Assembly (NCBI RefSeq): GCF_030695125.1
Contig: NZ_JAUYTP010000029.1
Span: 62,001-126,000 of the forward strand
Direction: 5' to 3'
Length of the DNA: 64,000 nucleotides
From: Allobosea sp.
Lineage (GTDB): Bacteria > Pseudomonadota > Alphaproteobacteria > Rhizobiales > Beijerinckiaceae
The notes beneath the pieces are model-generated. The model had not been told where the DNA came from and did not search any database. It saw only the letters and a program-made list of their open reading frames with translations. The translations under genes were made by a program, and so were the position numbers. Of the stretch, positions 7,420 to 15,454 are shown piece by piece (position 1 is the stretch's first letter; every line of letters starts with the position of its first letter).

Positions 7420-9132
7420 ATGAGCTGGATCGCGGGCGTGGACGGGTGCAAGGCCGGCTGGATCGCGGCCGTTCTCGACCTCGCGAGCGAAGCTCTCCCG
7501 ACCCTCCATGTGATCGCGTCGATCGCCGATCTGTTCGCGCTCAAGCCAGCATTTGCGGTCGTGGCGATCGACATGCCGATCGGATTGCCCGATCGCATCG
7601 AGGGCTCGGGCCGCAGCCCTGAGCAGAGCGTGCGCGCCCTCCTCGGCCAGCGCCAGTCATCGGTCTTCTCGATCCCCGCCCGTGCGGCGGTCGAAGCTCC
7701 TGACTATGCGCAGGCCTGCCGGTTGGCGCTCGCGACGTCCCAGCCGCCGCGCAAGGTCTCCAAACAGGGCTTCCACCTCTTTCCGCGCATGCGCGAAATC
7801 GACACGCTGCTCAGAACCGAGGCCGGATTGCGCGACCGCGTGTTCGAGGTTCATCCCGAACTCGCCTTCGCCACCATGAATGGAGCGCCCCTCGCCCACC
7901 CCAAGAAGATCAAGGGCACGATCAACCCCACCGGCATGGCGCAGCGACGGACGCTGTTGATCGCAGCCGGCATCCCGGCGGCAACCCTGCAGGCGCAGCC
8001 CCCCAGGGGCGCCGGTGCCGACGACATGCTCGATGCGCTCGCCGCCCTGGTCGTCGCGCGGCACATCCAGGCCGGGCGCGGACGGCCCTTCCCCGAACCA
8101 CCGGGACGCGATAGCCACGGATTGCCCATCGCGATCTGGACCTACTGGCCGGACCGCCCGCCGCCACAGGACCCCGCCATGACCGACCGCCCCGTCCCGC
8201 GCCCGATGATCGAAGCCGCTGCGCAGCGCATTGCGGGCCATGCCCGCGTCACCCCCGTGATGCGGCTGGGCGTCGGAGCCTTCGGTTCGCAGGCCGACAT
8301 CTCGCTGAAGCTCGAATGCCTCCAGCATGCCGGCTCCTTCAAGACGCGCGGCGCCTTCAACAACCTGCTCTCGCTGGACGTTCCCGCAGCCGGCGTCGCG
8401 GCAGCCTCGGGCGGCAATCACGGCGCGGCGGTCGCCTATGCCGCTCGCGCGCGCGGCGTGAAGGCGCGGATCTTCGTCCCCGAGATTTCGCCCGCCGCCA
8501 AGATCGAGGCGATCCGCCGCTTCGGCGCGGAGGTCGTGATCGGCGGCGCGCAATATGACGACGCGCAGGCCGCCTGCGACGCTTATGTCGCCGAAACCGG
8601 TGCGCTCAAGATCCACCCCTTCGCGGCCAGGGAAACCATCGCCGGCCAGGGCACGCTCGGCCATGAATGGCAGGGGCAGGAGCTCGATCTCGACACCGTG
8701 CTGGTCGCGGTCGGCGGCGGCGGGCTGATCTCCGGCATCGCCGCCTGGTTTGCCGGGACGAAGGTCAAGGTCGTCGGCGTCGAGCCGGCAGGGTCGCGCG
8801 CCCTGCAGGCGGCGCTGGAAGCCAAGGGGCCCGTCGACGTCAAGGTCGCCTCTGTGGCCGCCGATTCGCTCGGCGCCCGCAATGTCGGTCCGCTCGTCTA
8901 TGAGGTCTGCAAGGACAGCGTCGATCATGTCGTCCTGGTCCCCGACACCGCGATCAGCGATGCGCAGGTCACGCTCTGGCGCGATTTCAGGCTGGCGGTG
9001 GAGCCCGGTGGCGCCGCCGCGCTGGGCGCGCTGCTCTGCGGCGCCTACCAACCCGCCAGCGGCGAGCGGCTCGGCGTGCTGGTCTGCGGTGCCAATGTCG
9101 ACCTCGGCAAGCTCGCCACCCTGACCGGTTGA
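7420..9132 (+). CDS. fusion: DUF429 domain + threonine/serine dehydratase-like PLP enzyme
   Basis: A 570-residue open frame joining two normally separate proteins. Residues 1-245 are a complete DUF429 (RNase H-like) domain: GVDGCKAGWIAAV, AIDMPIGLPDR, SVFSIPARAAV, KQGFHLFPRMREID and EVHPELAFATMNG. From residue 254 a complete fold-type II PLP enzyme follows: SFKTRGA with PLP lysine 308, SGGNHGAA, the GGGGLISG phosphate loop and the PGGAAALG end. The linker (TYWPDRPPPQDPAMTDRP) has no stop, and an in-frame ATG at 8179 is exactly where a dehydratase would normally start. It is either a true bifunctional protein or a read-through pair with an internal start. The partner domains suggest no known joint reaction. 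Confidence 0.85.
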   Translation: MSWIAGVDGCKAGWIAAVLDLASEALPTLHVIASIADLFALKPAFAVVAIDMPIGLPDRIEGSGRSPEQSVRALLGQRQSSVFSIPARAAVEAPDYAQACRLALATSQPPRKVSKQGFHLFPRMREIDTLLRTEAGLRDRVFEVHPELAFATMNGAPLAHPKKIKGTINPTGMAQRRTLLIAAGIPAATLQAQPPRGAGADDMLDALAALVVARHIQAGRGRPFPEPPGRDSHGLPIAIWTYWPDRPPPQDPAMTDRPVPRPMIEAAAQRIAGHARVTPVMRLGVGAFGSQADISLKLECLQHAGSFKTRGAFNNLLSLDVPAAGVAAASGGNHGAAVAYAARARGVKARIFVPEISPAAKIEAIRRFGAEVVIGGAQYDDAQAACDAYVAETGALKIHPFAARETIAGQGTLGHEWQGQELDLDTVLVAVGGGGLISGIAAWFAGTKVKVVGVEPAGSRALQAALEAKGPVDVKVASVAADSLGARNVGPLVYEVCKDSVDHVVLVPDTAISDAQVTLWRDFRLAVEPGGAAALGALLCGAYQPASGERLGVLVCGANVDLGKLATLTG

Positions 9133-9236
9133 CGCCGGCTTGTCGTCGGGCTGCCGACGCCATGCGCCGCCGTCGTGAATGGCCCGCGTGGAAGGCTTGC
9201 CTGATCGGACTTCCCTTGCGTTAAACTTTGCGTCCC

Positions 9237-9950
9237 ATGCCAGAGCGTCCGGTCAACGACACCCTGAGGCTGATCAAGGCGATCCTCGCGCCGCTCGAGG
9301 AGCGCCGCATCGTCGAGATCGGCTGCGGACGCGGCGCCCTGCTGCAGGCGCTGGCCGAGGCGGGCGCCAAAGTCGCGGGCATCGACCCCGACCCGGAGGC
9401 GCTGGCCGAGGCGCGCCGTACCGCTCCGACCGCGATCCTGCGCCAGGCCGGTGCGGAACGCCTGCCCTTCACCGACGGGGCCGTCCATGCCGCGCTCTTC
9501 GTCAACAGCCTGCACCATGTCCCGGTGGCAGGCATGGGGACCGCGCTGGCGGAGGCCGCGCGGATCGTCGAGCCGGGCGGCGACATCATCGTGGTCGAAC
9601 CGCTGCCAGAGGGAACCTTCTTCCAGTCGATGCGCCCGATCGAGGACGAGACGCAGATTCGGCTCGATGCGCAGGACGCCATCAAGGCGGCGATCAAGGA
9701 CGGGCGGCTGCTTCTCGTCGCGAAGAGCGAGTATGACCGCGTCGAAAGCTACGCCACCGTCACCGACTTCATCGACCGCATTGTCGCCATCGACCCGGCG
9801 CGACGAGACAAGGCCATCGAAGAGCGGGAGCGGGTGATGAAGCGCTTCTTCACCCTGGCCGAGTATGTGAAGGGCGGCTACCGGCTGCGCCAGCCGCTGC
9901 GCCTGCACCATCTCAAGGTCCCGGCCCCGGCAGGCAACCCCGATCCCTGA
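9237..9950 (+). CDS. class I SAM-dependent methyltransferase
   Basis: A 237-residue protein with a Rossmann methyltransferase core. Motif I is EIGCGRGALLQALAEAG (residues about 28-44), the acidic SAM-ribose ligand is in GIDPDPEAL, and FVNSLHHVPVAGMGTALAEA and IVEPGGDIIVVEPL are the later core strands. It is a Methyltransf_11/UbiE-like small-molecule methyltransferase of unknown substrate. The ATG at 9237 is preferred over an in-frame TTG three codons earlier. It follows the dehydratase fusion by about 100 bp on the same strand, but no functional link is visible. Confidence 0.8.
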   Translation: MPERPVNDTLRLIKAILAPLEERRIVEIGCGRGALLQALAEAGAKVAGIDPDPEALAEARRTAPTAILRQAGAERLPFTDGAVHAALFVNSLHHVPVAGMGTALAEAARIVEPGGDIIVVEPLPEGTFFQSMRPIEDETQIRLDAQDAIKAAIKDGRLLLVAKSEYDRVESYATVTDFIDRIVAIDPARRDKAIEERERVMKRFFTLAEYVKGGYRLRQPLRLHHLKVPAPAGNPDP

Positions 9951-10031
9951 CGGACGCAGGTTAACGTCCCGCCTTTGAAATGGCAGCCTTGCCGCTGCGC
10001 CGGCCATCAAGCCCCGACGCCGCGATCATGC

Positions 10032-11480
10032 TCATCTGTATCGCCCCGCCGGCTCGAACGAGGTCGGCAGCTGCCCCGCTGGGGCGGCCAGCGCCGAGCG
10101 CTCGCGCGCGACATGCCCGCCCTGCCCCGGCCTGCCGACGAGCTCGCCGTCGCGCACCAGCACCTGTCCCCGCAGGATCGTGGTCATCGGCCAGCCGGTC
10201 ACCGCGATGCCCTCATAGGGCGTATAGTCGCTGCCGTGATGCAGCAGGGACTGGCTGATCGTCACCTCGCGCTTGGGGTCCCAGATCGCGATGTCGGCAT
10301 CCATGCCGATCGCGATCGAGCCCTTCTTGGTCAGGCCGTAGGTCTTCGCGTGATTGGTCGCCGACAGCGCGACGAACTGGTTCAGCGTGATCCGCCCCTT
10401 GCCGACCCCTTCCGAGAACAGGATCGGCAGCCTTGTCTCGACGCCGGGGATGCCGTTGGGCACCCAGCGGAAGGAGGTCTTGCCCTTCGGGATCAGCTTG
10501 CCGGCCGGGTCGTCATAGCGGAACGGGCAATGGTCGGAGGAGAATACGTTGAAGATGCCGTTCGACAGCCCTTCCCAGCAGGCCTGCTGGCTGGCGGTGT
10601 CGCGCGGCGGCGGCGAGCAGACATATTTGGCGCCCTCCATGTTGAGGCCGTCCATGTCTTTCTCGGTCAGCACCAGATATTGCGGGCAGGTCTCGCCATA
10701 GACCTTGAGGCCGCGCGAACGCGCGCGCGCGATCTCCTCCATCGCCTCGCGGTTCGAGACATGGACGATCATCACGGGGACATCGACGAGTTCGGCGAGC
10801 GAGATCGCGCGATGCGTCGCCTCGCGCTCGACGGGAATCGGCCGCGACGTCCCGTGGAATTTCGGCGCGATGTGCCCGCCGCGCTCCAGCCGGTCGGTCA
10901 GGAAGCGGATCGCGTCATAGTTCTCGGCATGGACCATGACGAGCGCGCCGGTCTCGCGCGCCACCGACATCACCTCGAGCATCTCGCGGTCGTTCAAAGC
11001 GAGCCCGTCATAGGTCATGAAGACCTTGAAAGAGGTGTAGCCGTCCTCGATCAGCGCCGGCAGGTCCTGCCCCAGCACCTGCTCGGTCGGCTCGGAAATG
11101 ACGAGATGGAAGGAAACGTCGGTGTAGCAGCGCCCCTCCGCCAGCTTGTGATAATCCTTCACCGTCTCGCGCAGCGACGTGCCCTTCTCCTGCATACAGA
11201 ACGGCATCACGGTAGTGTTGCCGCCGAACGCCGCCGAAAGCGTGCCCGAGGCGAAATCGTCGGCCATGACGATGCCGTCGCCGCTGGGCTGGGCGATATG
11301 GACATGACTGTCGATGCCGCCGGGCAGGACGAGGTGGCCGGTGGCGTCGATCACCTGGGTCGCCGGGCCGAGATCATGCCCGAGCGCCACGATGACGCCG
11401 TCGCGGATACCGACATCGCAGGAAAACACATCCGATGCGGTGGCGATCGTGCCGTTGGCGATGATGAGATCGTAGGCCAT
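10032..11480 (-). CDS. dihydropyrimidinase / D-hydantoinase
   Basis: A 482-residue cyclic amidohydrolase that opens dihydropyrimidine or hydantoin rings to N-carbamoyl amino acids. The whole binuclear metal centre is visible: HVH (His59, His61), the lysine to be carboxylated in TSFKVFMTYDG (Lys152), His184 in VHAEN, His240 in VHVSNREA, and Asp316 in SSDHCPF. The length fits the family. No N-carbamoyl hydrolase (hydC/amaB type) is adjacent; an HpcH-type aldolase lies upstream on the same strand and amidohydrolases beyond. The substrate may therefore be an unusual ring compound rather than uracil. Confidence 0.92.
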   Translation of the reverse strand: MAYDLIIANGTIATASDVFSCDVGIRDGVIVALGHDLGPATQVIDATGHLVLPGGIDSHVHIAQPSGDGIVMADDFASGTLSAAFGGNTTVMPFCMQEKGTSLRETVKDYHKLAEGRCYTDVSFHLVISEPTEQVLGQDLPALIEDGYTSFKVFMTYDGLALNDREMLEVMSVARETGALVMVHAENYDAIRFLTDRLERGGHIAPKFHGTSRPIPVEREATHRAISLAELVDVPVMIVHVSNREAMEEIARARSRGLKVYGETCPQYLVLTEKDMDGLNMEGAKYVCSPPPRDTASQQACWEGLSNGIFNVFSSDHCPFRYDDPAGKLIPKGKTSFRWVPNGIPGVETRLPILFSEGVGKGRITLNQFVALSATNHAKTYGLTKKGSIAIGMDADIAIWDPKREVTISQSLLHHGSDYTPYEGIAVTGWPMTTILRGQVLVRDGELVGRPGQGGHVARERSALAAPAGQLPTSFEPAGRYR

Positions 11481-11536
11481 GTCCGGTCTCCAGAGTGATT
11501 GTCCCGCCGCATCGACGGCCCTTGCCTGCGATGTCG

Positions 11537-12310
11537 TCAGGCCAGCCCGCGCACCCGCGCTGCAACCTCCAGGCCGCGGTCGATCAGGAGGTTGATGTCG
11601 TTGGTGGCGACGATCAGTTTCGCGCCGAGATCATAGGCATGGCTGCGCAACAGCACCTCCCCGACCCCGATGACGCCAAAAGCCTTGCCATGCGCCGCAG
11701 CCGCTCCGGCTATGGACGCAAAGGCTGCCAGAACAGCGGGATGCTCGACGGCGCCGACATGGCCCATATCCGCCGCCAGATCGTTGGCGCCGATCATCAG
11801 CATGTCGACGCCATCAACGGCCGCGATCGCCTCGGCATTGGCGACCCCGAGCGCGCTCTCGATCATCAGGACGACGACGGTATCCGTCTCGATCTCGGCC
11901 ATCATCTGCGCGGCCGGCGGCACGCGAAAGCCGAGCCGCGCCAGCGGGCTCGGCAAAGAGCGTTTGCCGGCGGGCAGAAAGCGGCATTTTTCGACGACGA
12001 GACGGGCTTCATCCGCGGTTTCGACATGCGGCACGACAACACCCTCTGCACCGCAATCCAGCACGCGGGCGAGGTCGGGCGCATAGGGACCGCCGACCCG
12101 CACCAGGCAGGGCAGCCCGGCCTCGAACGCCGTCACGCTGATCGAGGCCGCGTCCCCGATCGCGATCGGGCCATGCTCCATGTCGACGAGCAGCAGATCG
12201 AAGCCGCAACTGCGCGCCACCGTCACGATCTCGACCGTGCGCACCACGCAGGCCGCCAGCCCGATCGACAGGACGCCCGCATCAAGGCGCCGTCGCAACG
12301 TCTCTCGCAT
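11537..12310 (-). CDS. HpcH/HpaI family aldolase
   Basis: A 257-residue class II aldolase of the HpcH/HpaI type, which cleaves 2-keto-4-hydroxy acids to pyruvate plus an aldehyde. Seen: the substrate loop LLLVDMEHGPI (catalytic-region Glu/His), CGAEGVVVPHVETADEARLV, the metal-ligand region VVVLMIESALGVANAEAIA, and MLMIGANDLAADMG. The ATG at 12310 was chosen because the family starts with a short MRETLRRRLDAG helix; an upstream ATG would add 21 unrelated residues. It lies 56 bp upstream of the hydantoinase on the same strand and may act on a product of the same pathway, though this is inference. Confidence 0.85.
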   Translation of the reverse strand: MRETLRRRLDAGVLSIGLAACVVRTVEIVTVARSCGFDLLLVDMEHGPIAIGDAASISVTAFEAGLPCLVRVGGPYAPDLARVLDCGAEGVVVPHVETADEARLVVEKCRFLPAGKRSLPSPLARLGFRVPPAAQMMAEIETDTVVVLMIESALGVANAEAIAAVDGVDMLMIGANDLAADMGHVGAVEHPAVLAAFASIAGAAAAHGKAFGVIGVGEVLLRSHAYDLGAKLIVATNDINLLIDRGLEVAARVRGLA

Positions 12311-12353
12311 GATCGTTCGCCTCGACAGGGACCGCACAAAAACGGGAAAGGCC

Positions 12354-12370
12354 CATGCAAATGGCATGCA
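12354..12370. promoter_or_regulatory. weak TGCATGC-like site upstream of the aldolase gene
   Basis: CATGCAAA followed two bases later by GGCATGCA, 44-60 bp upstream of the aldolase ATG. It resembles the boxes at 14149-14179 and 22206-22235 but has one imperfect half and shorter spacing, so it is only a possible third member of that set. Confidence 0.25.
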
Positions 12371-12498
12371 CATTGCGCACGGGATGCCAACCGTTTCGTT
12401 GTCTTGCCCCTCGCGTCAGTTTGCTGCGCGTCGGCGCGTCGAGCCACGCGGGCCGCATGACAGTCTGAGCAGAGTCGCGACCTCGATCGGGCGCAGGG

Positions 12499-13125
12499 CT
12501 AGGGGCGGTTCGCCGCCCGCCTCGTGCGTGCGATCAAGACCCAGACGCGCAGGTCGAGGACCACTTTGGCGGTCGCCAGCAGCACCAGTGCGCAGAATGC
12601 GGCCTTGGACAGCGGCTCCATCGTCCCCTCGATCAGCAGCGCATGGACCACGCTGCCGACGACGATCACGACCGCAAGCGCCGTATGCCCGATGCGCCAG
12701 GCCTTCGGCGCGATGCGCAGGCGAGCCCGCAGCAGCGCCAATGTCGCGGCGGCAAAGCTGGCCCACATCGCGACGACGCCCCAGGCTGAAAACGGGGTGG
12801 GCGACGCAAACAACAGCGCATCGATCACATCCGGCGGGCTCGTCAGCCACAGCCCCGCGACATGGAGCCCGATCAGCGCCACCAGCGCGATTCCGAGCCA
12901 GCGATGGAGGCGACGACCGCGCAGCGCGCCCAGGCCGGGCAGATAACCGCCAGCCAGCAAAGGCTGGCCCAGCAGGAGCGCCAGCGCCAGGATCCCCGCC
13001 AATCCGGAGGCGATGTAGACGCCGTCGCGCCAGGCGATCAGCGGACTCGTCGCCGCAAGCCCGATCGGCGTCGCCACCACGATCACGAGCGCGGCCCAGA
13101 TCAGAACAGCCCGACCAGACCTCAA
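12499..13125 (-). CDS. ferric-reductase-like transmembrane protein
   Basis: A 208-residue membrane protein with about six hydrophobic helices and the conserved histidine arrangement of the ferric reductase-like/cytochrome b domain: HRWLGIALVALIGLHVAGLW carries two His 14 residues apart, and WRIGHTALAVVIVVGSVVHALL carries a second pair. These would ligate heme across the membrane. There is no C-terminal NAD(P)H/FAD module, so electrons must come from another protein. It begins with a TTG five bases after the stop of the Tat-exported dioxygenase-like gene, which makes a tight two-gene operon and suggests electron transfer to or from that periplasmic partner. Confidence 0.7.
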   Translation of the reverse strand: MRSGRAVLIWAALVIVVATPIGLAATSPLIAWRDGVYIASGLAGILALALLLGQPLLAGGYLPGLGALRGRRLHRWLGIALVALIGLHVAGLWLTSPPDVIDALLFASPTPFSAWGVVAMWASFAAATLALLRARLRIAPKAWRIGHTALAVVIVVGSVVHALLIEGTMEPLSKAAFCALVLLATAKVVLDLRVWVLIARTRRAANRP

Positions 13126-13130
13126 GCCGC

Positions 13131-13628
13131 TCAGACCGGCTGCAGGACGAAGTGAGCGCTGAGGCTGGTGTTGCGCGCGCTGGCCATCACGGGCCGGAGG
13201 AAGACCGTCCTGAAACCGTCGCCTTCATAGGCGAGATGGCCATGAGCCTGGCCGAAGGCCGGGATGATCTGCGGCATCTCCAGCCGGAAGACTCCATCGG
13301 GCCCCGTCAGCGTGGCGCCATGGCTGTGCCGGTCATTCTCGCGCCCCTCTGTCGTATGGGCCCAGATCTGGATGCGGACACCCGACAGCGGGGCGCCATC
13401 GCCCGCACGCCGCACGGTGCCCGTCATCCAGAACCCGCCATTGCCGATGCGGCCGACCACGGGGGCGCCGGGGATATAATTGTTGGCTCCACCCGGCATG
13501 GTCGGCGTCGGCGCCAGGCCCTGAGCGCTGGCCGGGCGCAACAGGCCGGGGGCGCCGGTCAGCAGCGCGGCGCCGGCGGCAGCCCCGGCTGCCAGAAACC
13601 TGCGGCGGGTTGAGGGGTCGTGGCTCAC
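13131..13628 (-). CDS. Tat-exported intradiol-dioxygenase-like protein
   Basis: A 165-residue protein with a twin-arginine signal at the N-terminus (STRRRFLAAGAAAGAALL, then a hydrophobic stretch ending near ASAQG). The mature part has the beta-sandwich features of intradiol ring-cleavage dioxygenases: MTGTVRRAGDGAPLSGVRIQ, IWAHTTEGREND, HSHGATLTGPDGVFRLEMP and GHLAYEGDGFRTVFL. It is shorter than protocatechuate or catechol dioxygenases, and I could not confirm the full Tyr2His2 iron set, so catalysis is uncertain. GTG at 13628 is preferred because GGAGAG lies six bases upstream. It is the first gene of an operon with the ferric-reductase-like membrane protein. Confidence 0.65.
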   Translation of the reverse strand: MSHDPSTRRRFLAAGAAAGAALLTGAPGLLRPASAQGLAPTPTMPGGANNYIPGAPVVGRIGNGGFWMTGTVRRAGDGAPLSGVRIQIWAHTTEGRENDRHSHGATLTGPDGVFRLEMPQIIPAFGQAHGHLAYEGDGFRTVFLRPVMASARNTSLSAHFVLQPV

Positions 13629-14245
13629 AGCGATCTCTCCGGTCCTGCTTCGCAATCGACGCAATCGGTCGGGCTCTTGACATCATCCATAAAGGGGGCG
13701 GGTTTCGGGCAGACAAGAGCGTGGCGTTCGCGGCCCCGCCGCCCAAATCCACCGACGAAACCCGCGACGCCGTTGTTTTGGATTTGTTTACAGGAGCTTG
13801 CGCTCTCCGGACCCGACAAGGCGCCTGCGCTCAGGGGCTCTTCACAAAATCGCGTTCGGTCGTCAGGACGGGACCGCTCGAGCGGTGGCTCGAACCGCTC
13901 TCGACCGCGGCAGCCCAACAGGCGCGGCGTGTCTGCATCGCCTGCCGACCTTCGTGTCAGACAAATCTGCGCACCGCTGGGCCTCGGACAGGCCTGCCGA
14001 TATCATCTCGCAGCAGCGCGAACTCAGGCGAGTGCCGGCCGCTGCGACACGCGTGCGGCACGCAGGCTGACGAGCGCCTCGACCTGTTCCATGATCGCGA
14101 TGCCCTGCCCGGCCGGGTCGCGATAGGCCGCGGCTTGCGTCAAGAAAATGCATGCAATAGCAATCCCATGATGCATGCAGCGCCAATGCGAGCGGCCGGC
14201 GCGCAGACAATCGCGCGCCACGGTCGGCGAGAAGGAGAGCGAGCG
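13629..14245. other. 617-bp intergenic region with tandem TGCATGCA boxes
   Basis: No convincing gene on either strand. It must contain the promoter for the Tat-exported protein (minus) and for the AtzC-like hydrolase (plus). The right end carries the paired TGCATGCA boxes. On the minus strand, about 14024-14150, a short frame reading LTQAAAYRDPAGQGIAIM vaguely resembles the C-terminal end of ParA-type ATPases. This may be a gene remnant, but it is too short to name. The remaining sequence shows nothing recognisable. Confidence 0.5.
14149..14179. promoter_or_regulatory. paired TGCATGCA boxes, AtzC-like gene promoter
   Basis: Two perfect 8-bp palindromes TGCATGCA at 14149-14156 and 14172-14179, 23 bp apart (about two helical turns), some 65-95 bp upstream of the amidohydrolase ATG. 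A near-identical pair with 22-bp spacing lies upstream of the ABC substrate-binding protein gene. This suggests one dimeric regulator controls both promoters. TTGCATGCAA-like sites would suit a GntR- or LacI-type protein; the regulator is not identified. Confidence 0.5.
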
Positions 14246-15445
14246 ATGACGGCGTCCCTGCTGCTGCGCAATGTCCGTCCCTATGGCGGCGCGGCAACCG
14301 ACATCCTGATCGAAGGCGGCAGGATCGCGCGCATGGCGCCGATGATCGCATCGGGGCCGGGTATCCCGGTGGAGGAGGGACGCGGCGAGATCGTCGTGCC
14401 CGGCCTCGTCGAGGCGCACACCCATCTCGACAAGAACCTGCTCGGCCTGCCCTGGTATGTGAACGAGGTCGGCCCGAACCTGCTCGACAAGATCGACAAC
14501 GAGCGCATGAACAAGAAACGGCTCGACATCGAGCCCGCCCGCCAGTCGGCGAGGCAGGCGGTGCGGGCCTCGGTCTTCGGCGCGACGCATATCCGCAGCC
14601 ATGTCGACGTCGACACCGAGCATGGGCTCTGGGGCATCGAGGGGGTGATGGCGACGCGCGATGCCTGGCGCGACATCGTCGATATCGAGCTGGTCGCCTT
14701 TCCGCAGTCAGGCCTGCTGCGCCGCCCCGGCACGCTCGAGATCATGGATGCGGCCATGAAGGCCGGCTGCGACGTCGTCGGCGGGCTCGATCCCTGCGGC
14801 ATCGACCGCGACCCCAAGGGCCATCTCGACGCGATCTTCGGCCTCTGCCAGCGCTACGGGAAGCCGCTCGACATCCATCTGCACGAGCCGGGCGAGATGG
14901 GCGCCTTCTCGCTCGACCTGATCATCGAGCGGACGCGGGCGCTCGGCATGCAGGGCAAGGTCGCGGTCAGCCACGCCTTCTGCCTGGGCACGCCCGATCC
15001 CGCGCTGGTCGATCCGCTGATCGAGGCTATCGCGGCGCTCGATATCGCCATCGTCACCACGGCACCGGCGAGCCGCCCGGTTCCCGCCGTCAAGCGCATG
15101 CTCGCCGCCGGAATCCGCATCGCCGCCGGCTCCGACGGCATCCGCGACACCTGGAACCCCTATGGCAATGGCGACATGCTGGAGCGCGCCGTGCTGGTCG
15201 GCCTGCGCAACAATCTGCGCCGCGACGACGAGGTCCGGCTCGCGCTCGACACCTGCACCGTCGAGGGCGCGAAGCTGATGGAGGTCGCCGATTACGGGCT
15301 GGCCGAGGGCTGCGCCGCCGACCTGCTGATCCTGCCCGGCGAGACGCTGGCCGAGGCGGTCGTCAACCGCTCGCCCAACCGCCGCGTCCTGAAGCGCGGC
15401 CGCATCGTCGCCCGCGACGGGGTGCCGCTGCGCCCGGCGCCCTGA
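14246..15445 (+). CDS. CodA/AtzC-like amidohydrolase (N-heterocycle aminohydrolase)
   Basis: A 399-residue cytosolic amidohydrolase with a mononuclear metal site. HTHLDKN gives His58 and His60; HLHEPGE supplies the next His and the catalytic Glu; SHAFCLG supplies His; GSDGIRDTWNPYGNGDML supplies Asp. The stretches THIRSHVDVD, VAFPQSGLLRRPG, DVVGGLDP and the GSDGIRDTW segment resemble N-isopropylammelide hydrolase AtzC and cytosine deaminase, both acting on amino-substituted azine rings. ATG 14246 follows an AGGAG ten bases upstream. The gene converges on the AtzB-like gene with a nine-base gap and belongs to the amidohydrolase/ABC cluster. The exact substrate is unknown. Confidence 0.85.
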   Translation: MTASLLLRNVRPYGGAATDILIEGGRIARMAPMIASGPGIPVEEGRGEIVVPGLVEAHTHLDKNLLGLPWYVNEVGPNLLDKIDNERMNKKRLDIEPARQSARQAVRASVFGATHIRSHVDVDTEHGLWGIEGVMATRDAWRDIVDIELVAFPQSGLLRRPGTLEIMDAAMKAGCDVVGGLDPCGIDRDPKGHLDAIFGLCQRYGKPLDIHLHEPGEMGAFSLDLIIERTRALGMQGKVAVSHAFCLGTPDPALVDPLIEAIAALDIAIVTTAPASRPVPAVKRMLAAGIRIAAGSDGIRDTWNPYGNGDMLERAVLVGLRNNLRRDDEVRLALDTCTVEGAKLMEVADYGLAEGCAADLLILPGETLAEAVVNRSPNRRVLKRGRIVARDGVPLRPAP

Positions 15446-15454
15446 GGCCGGAGC

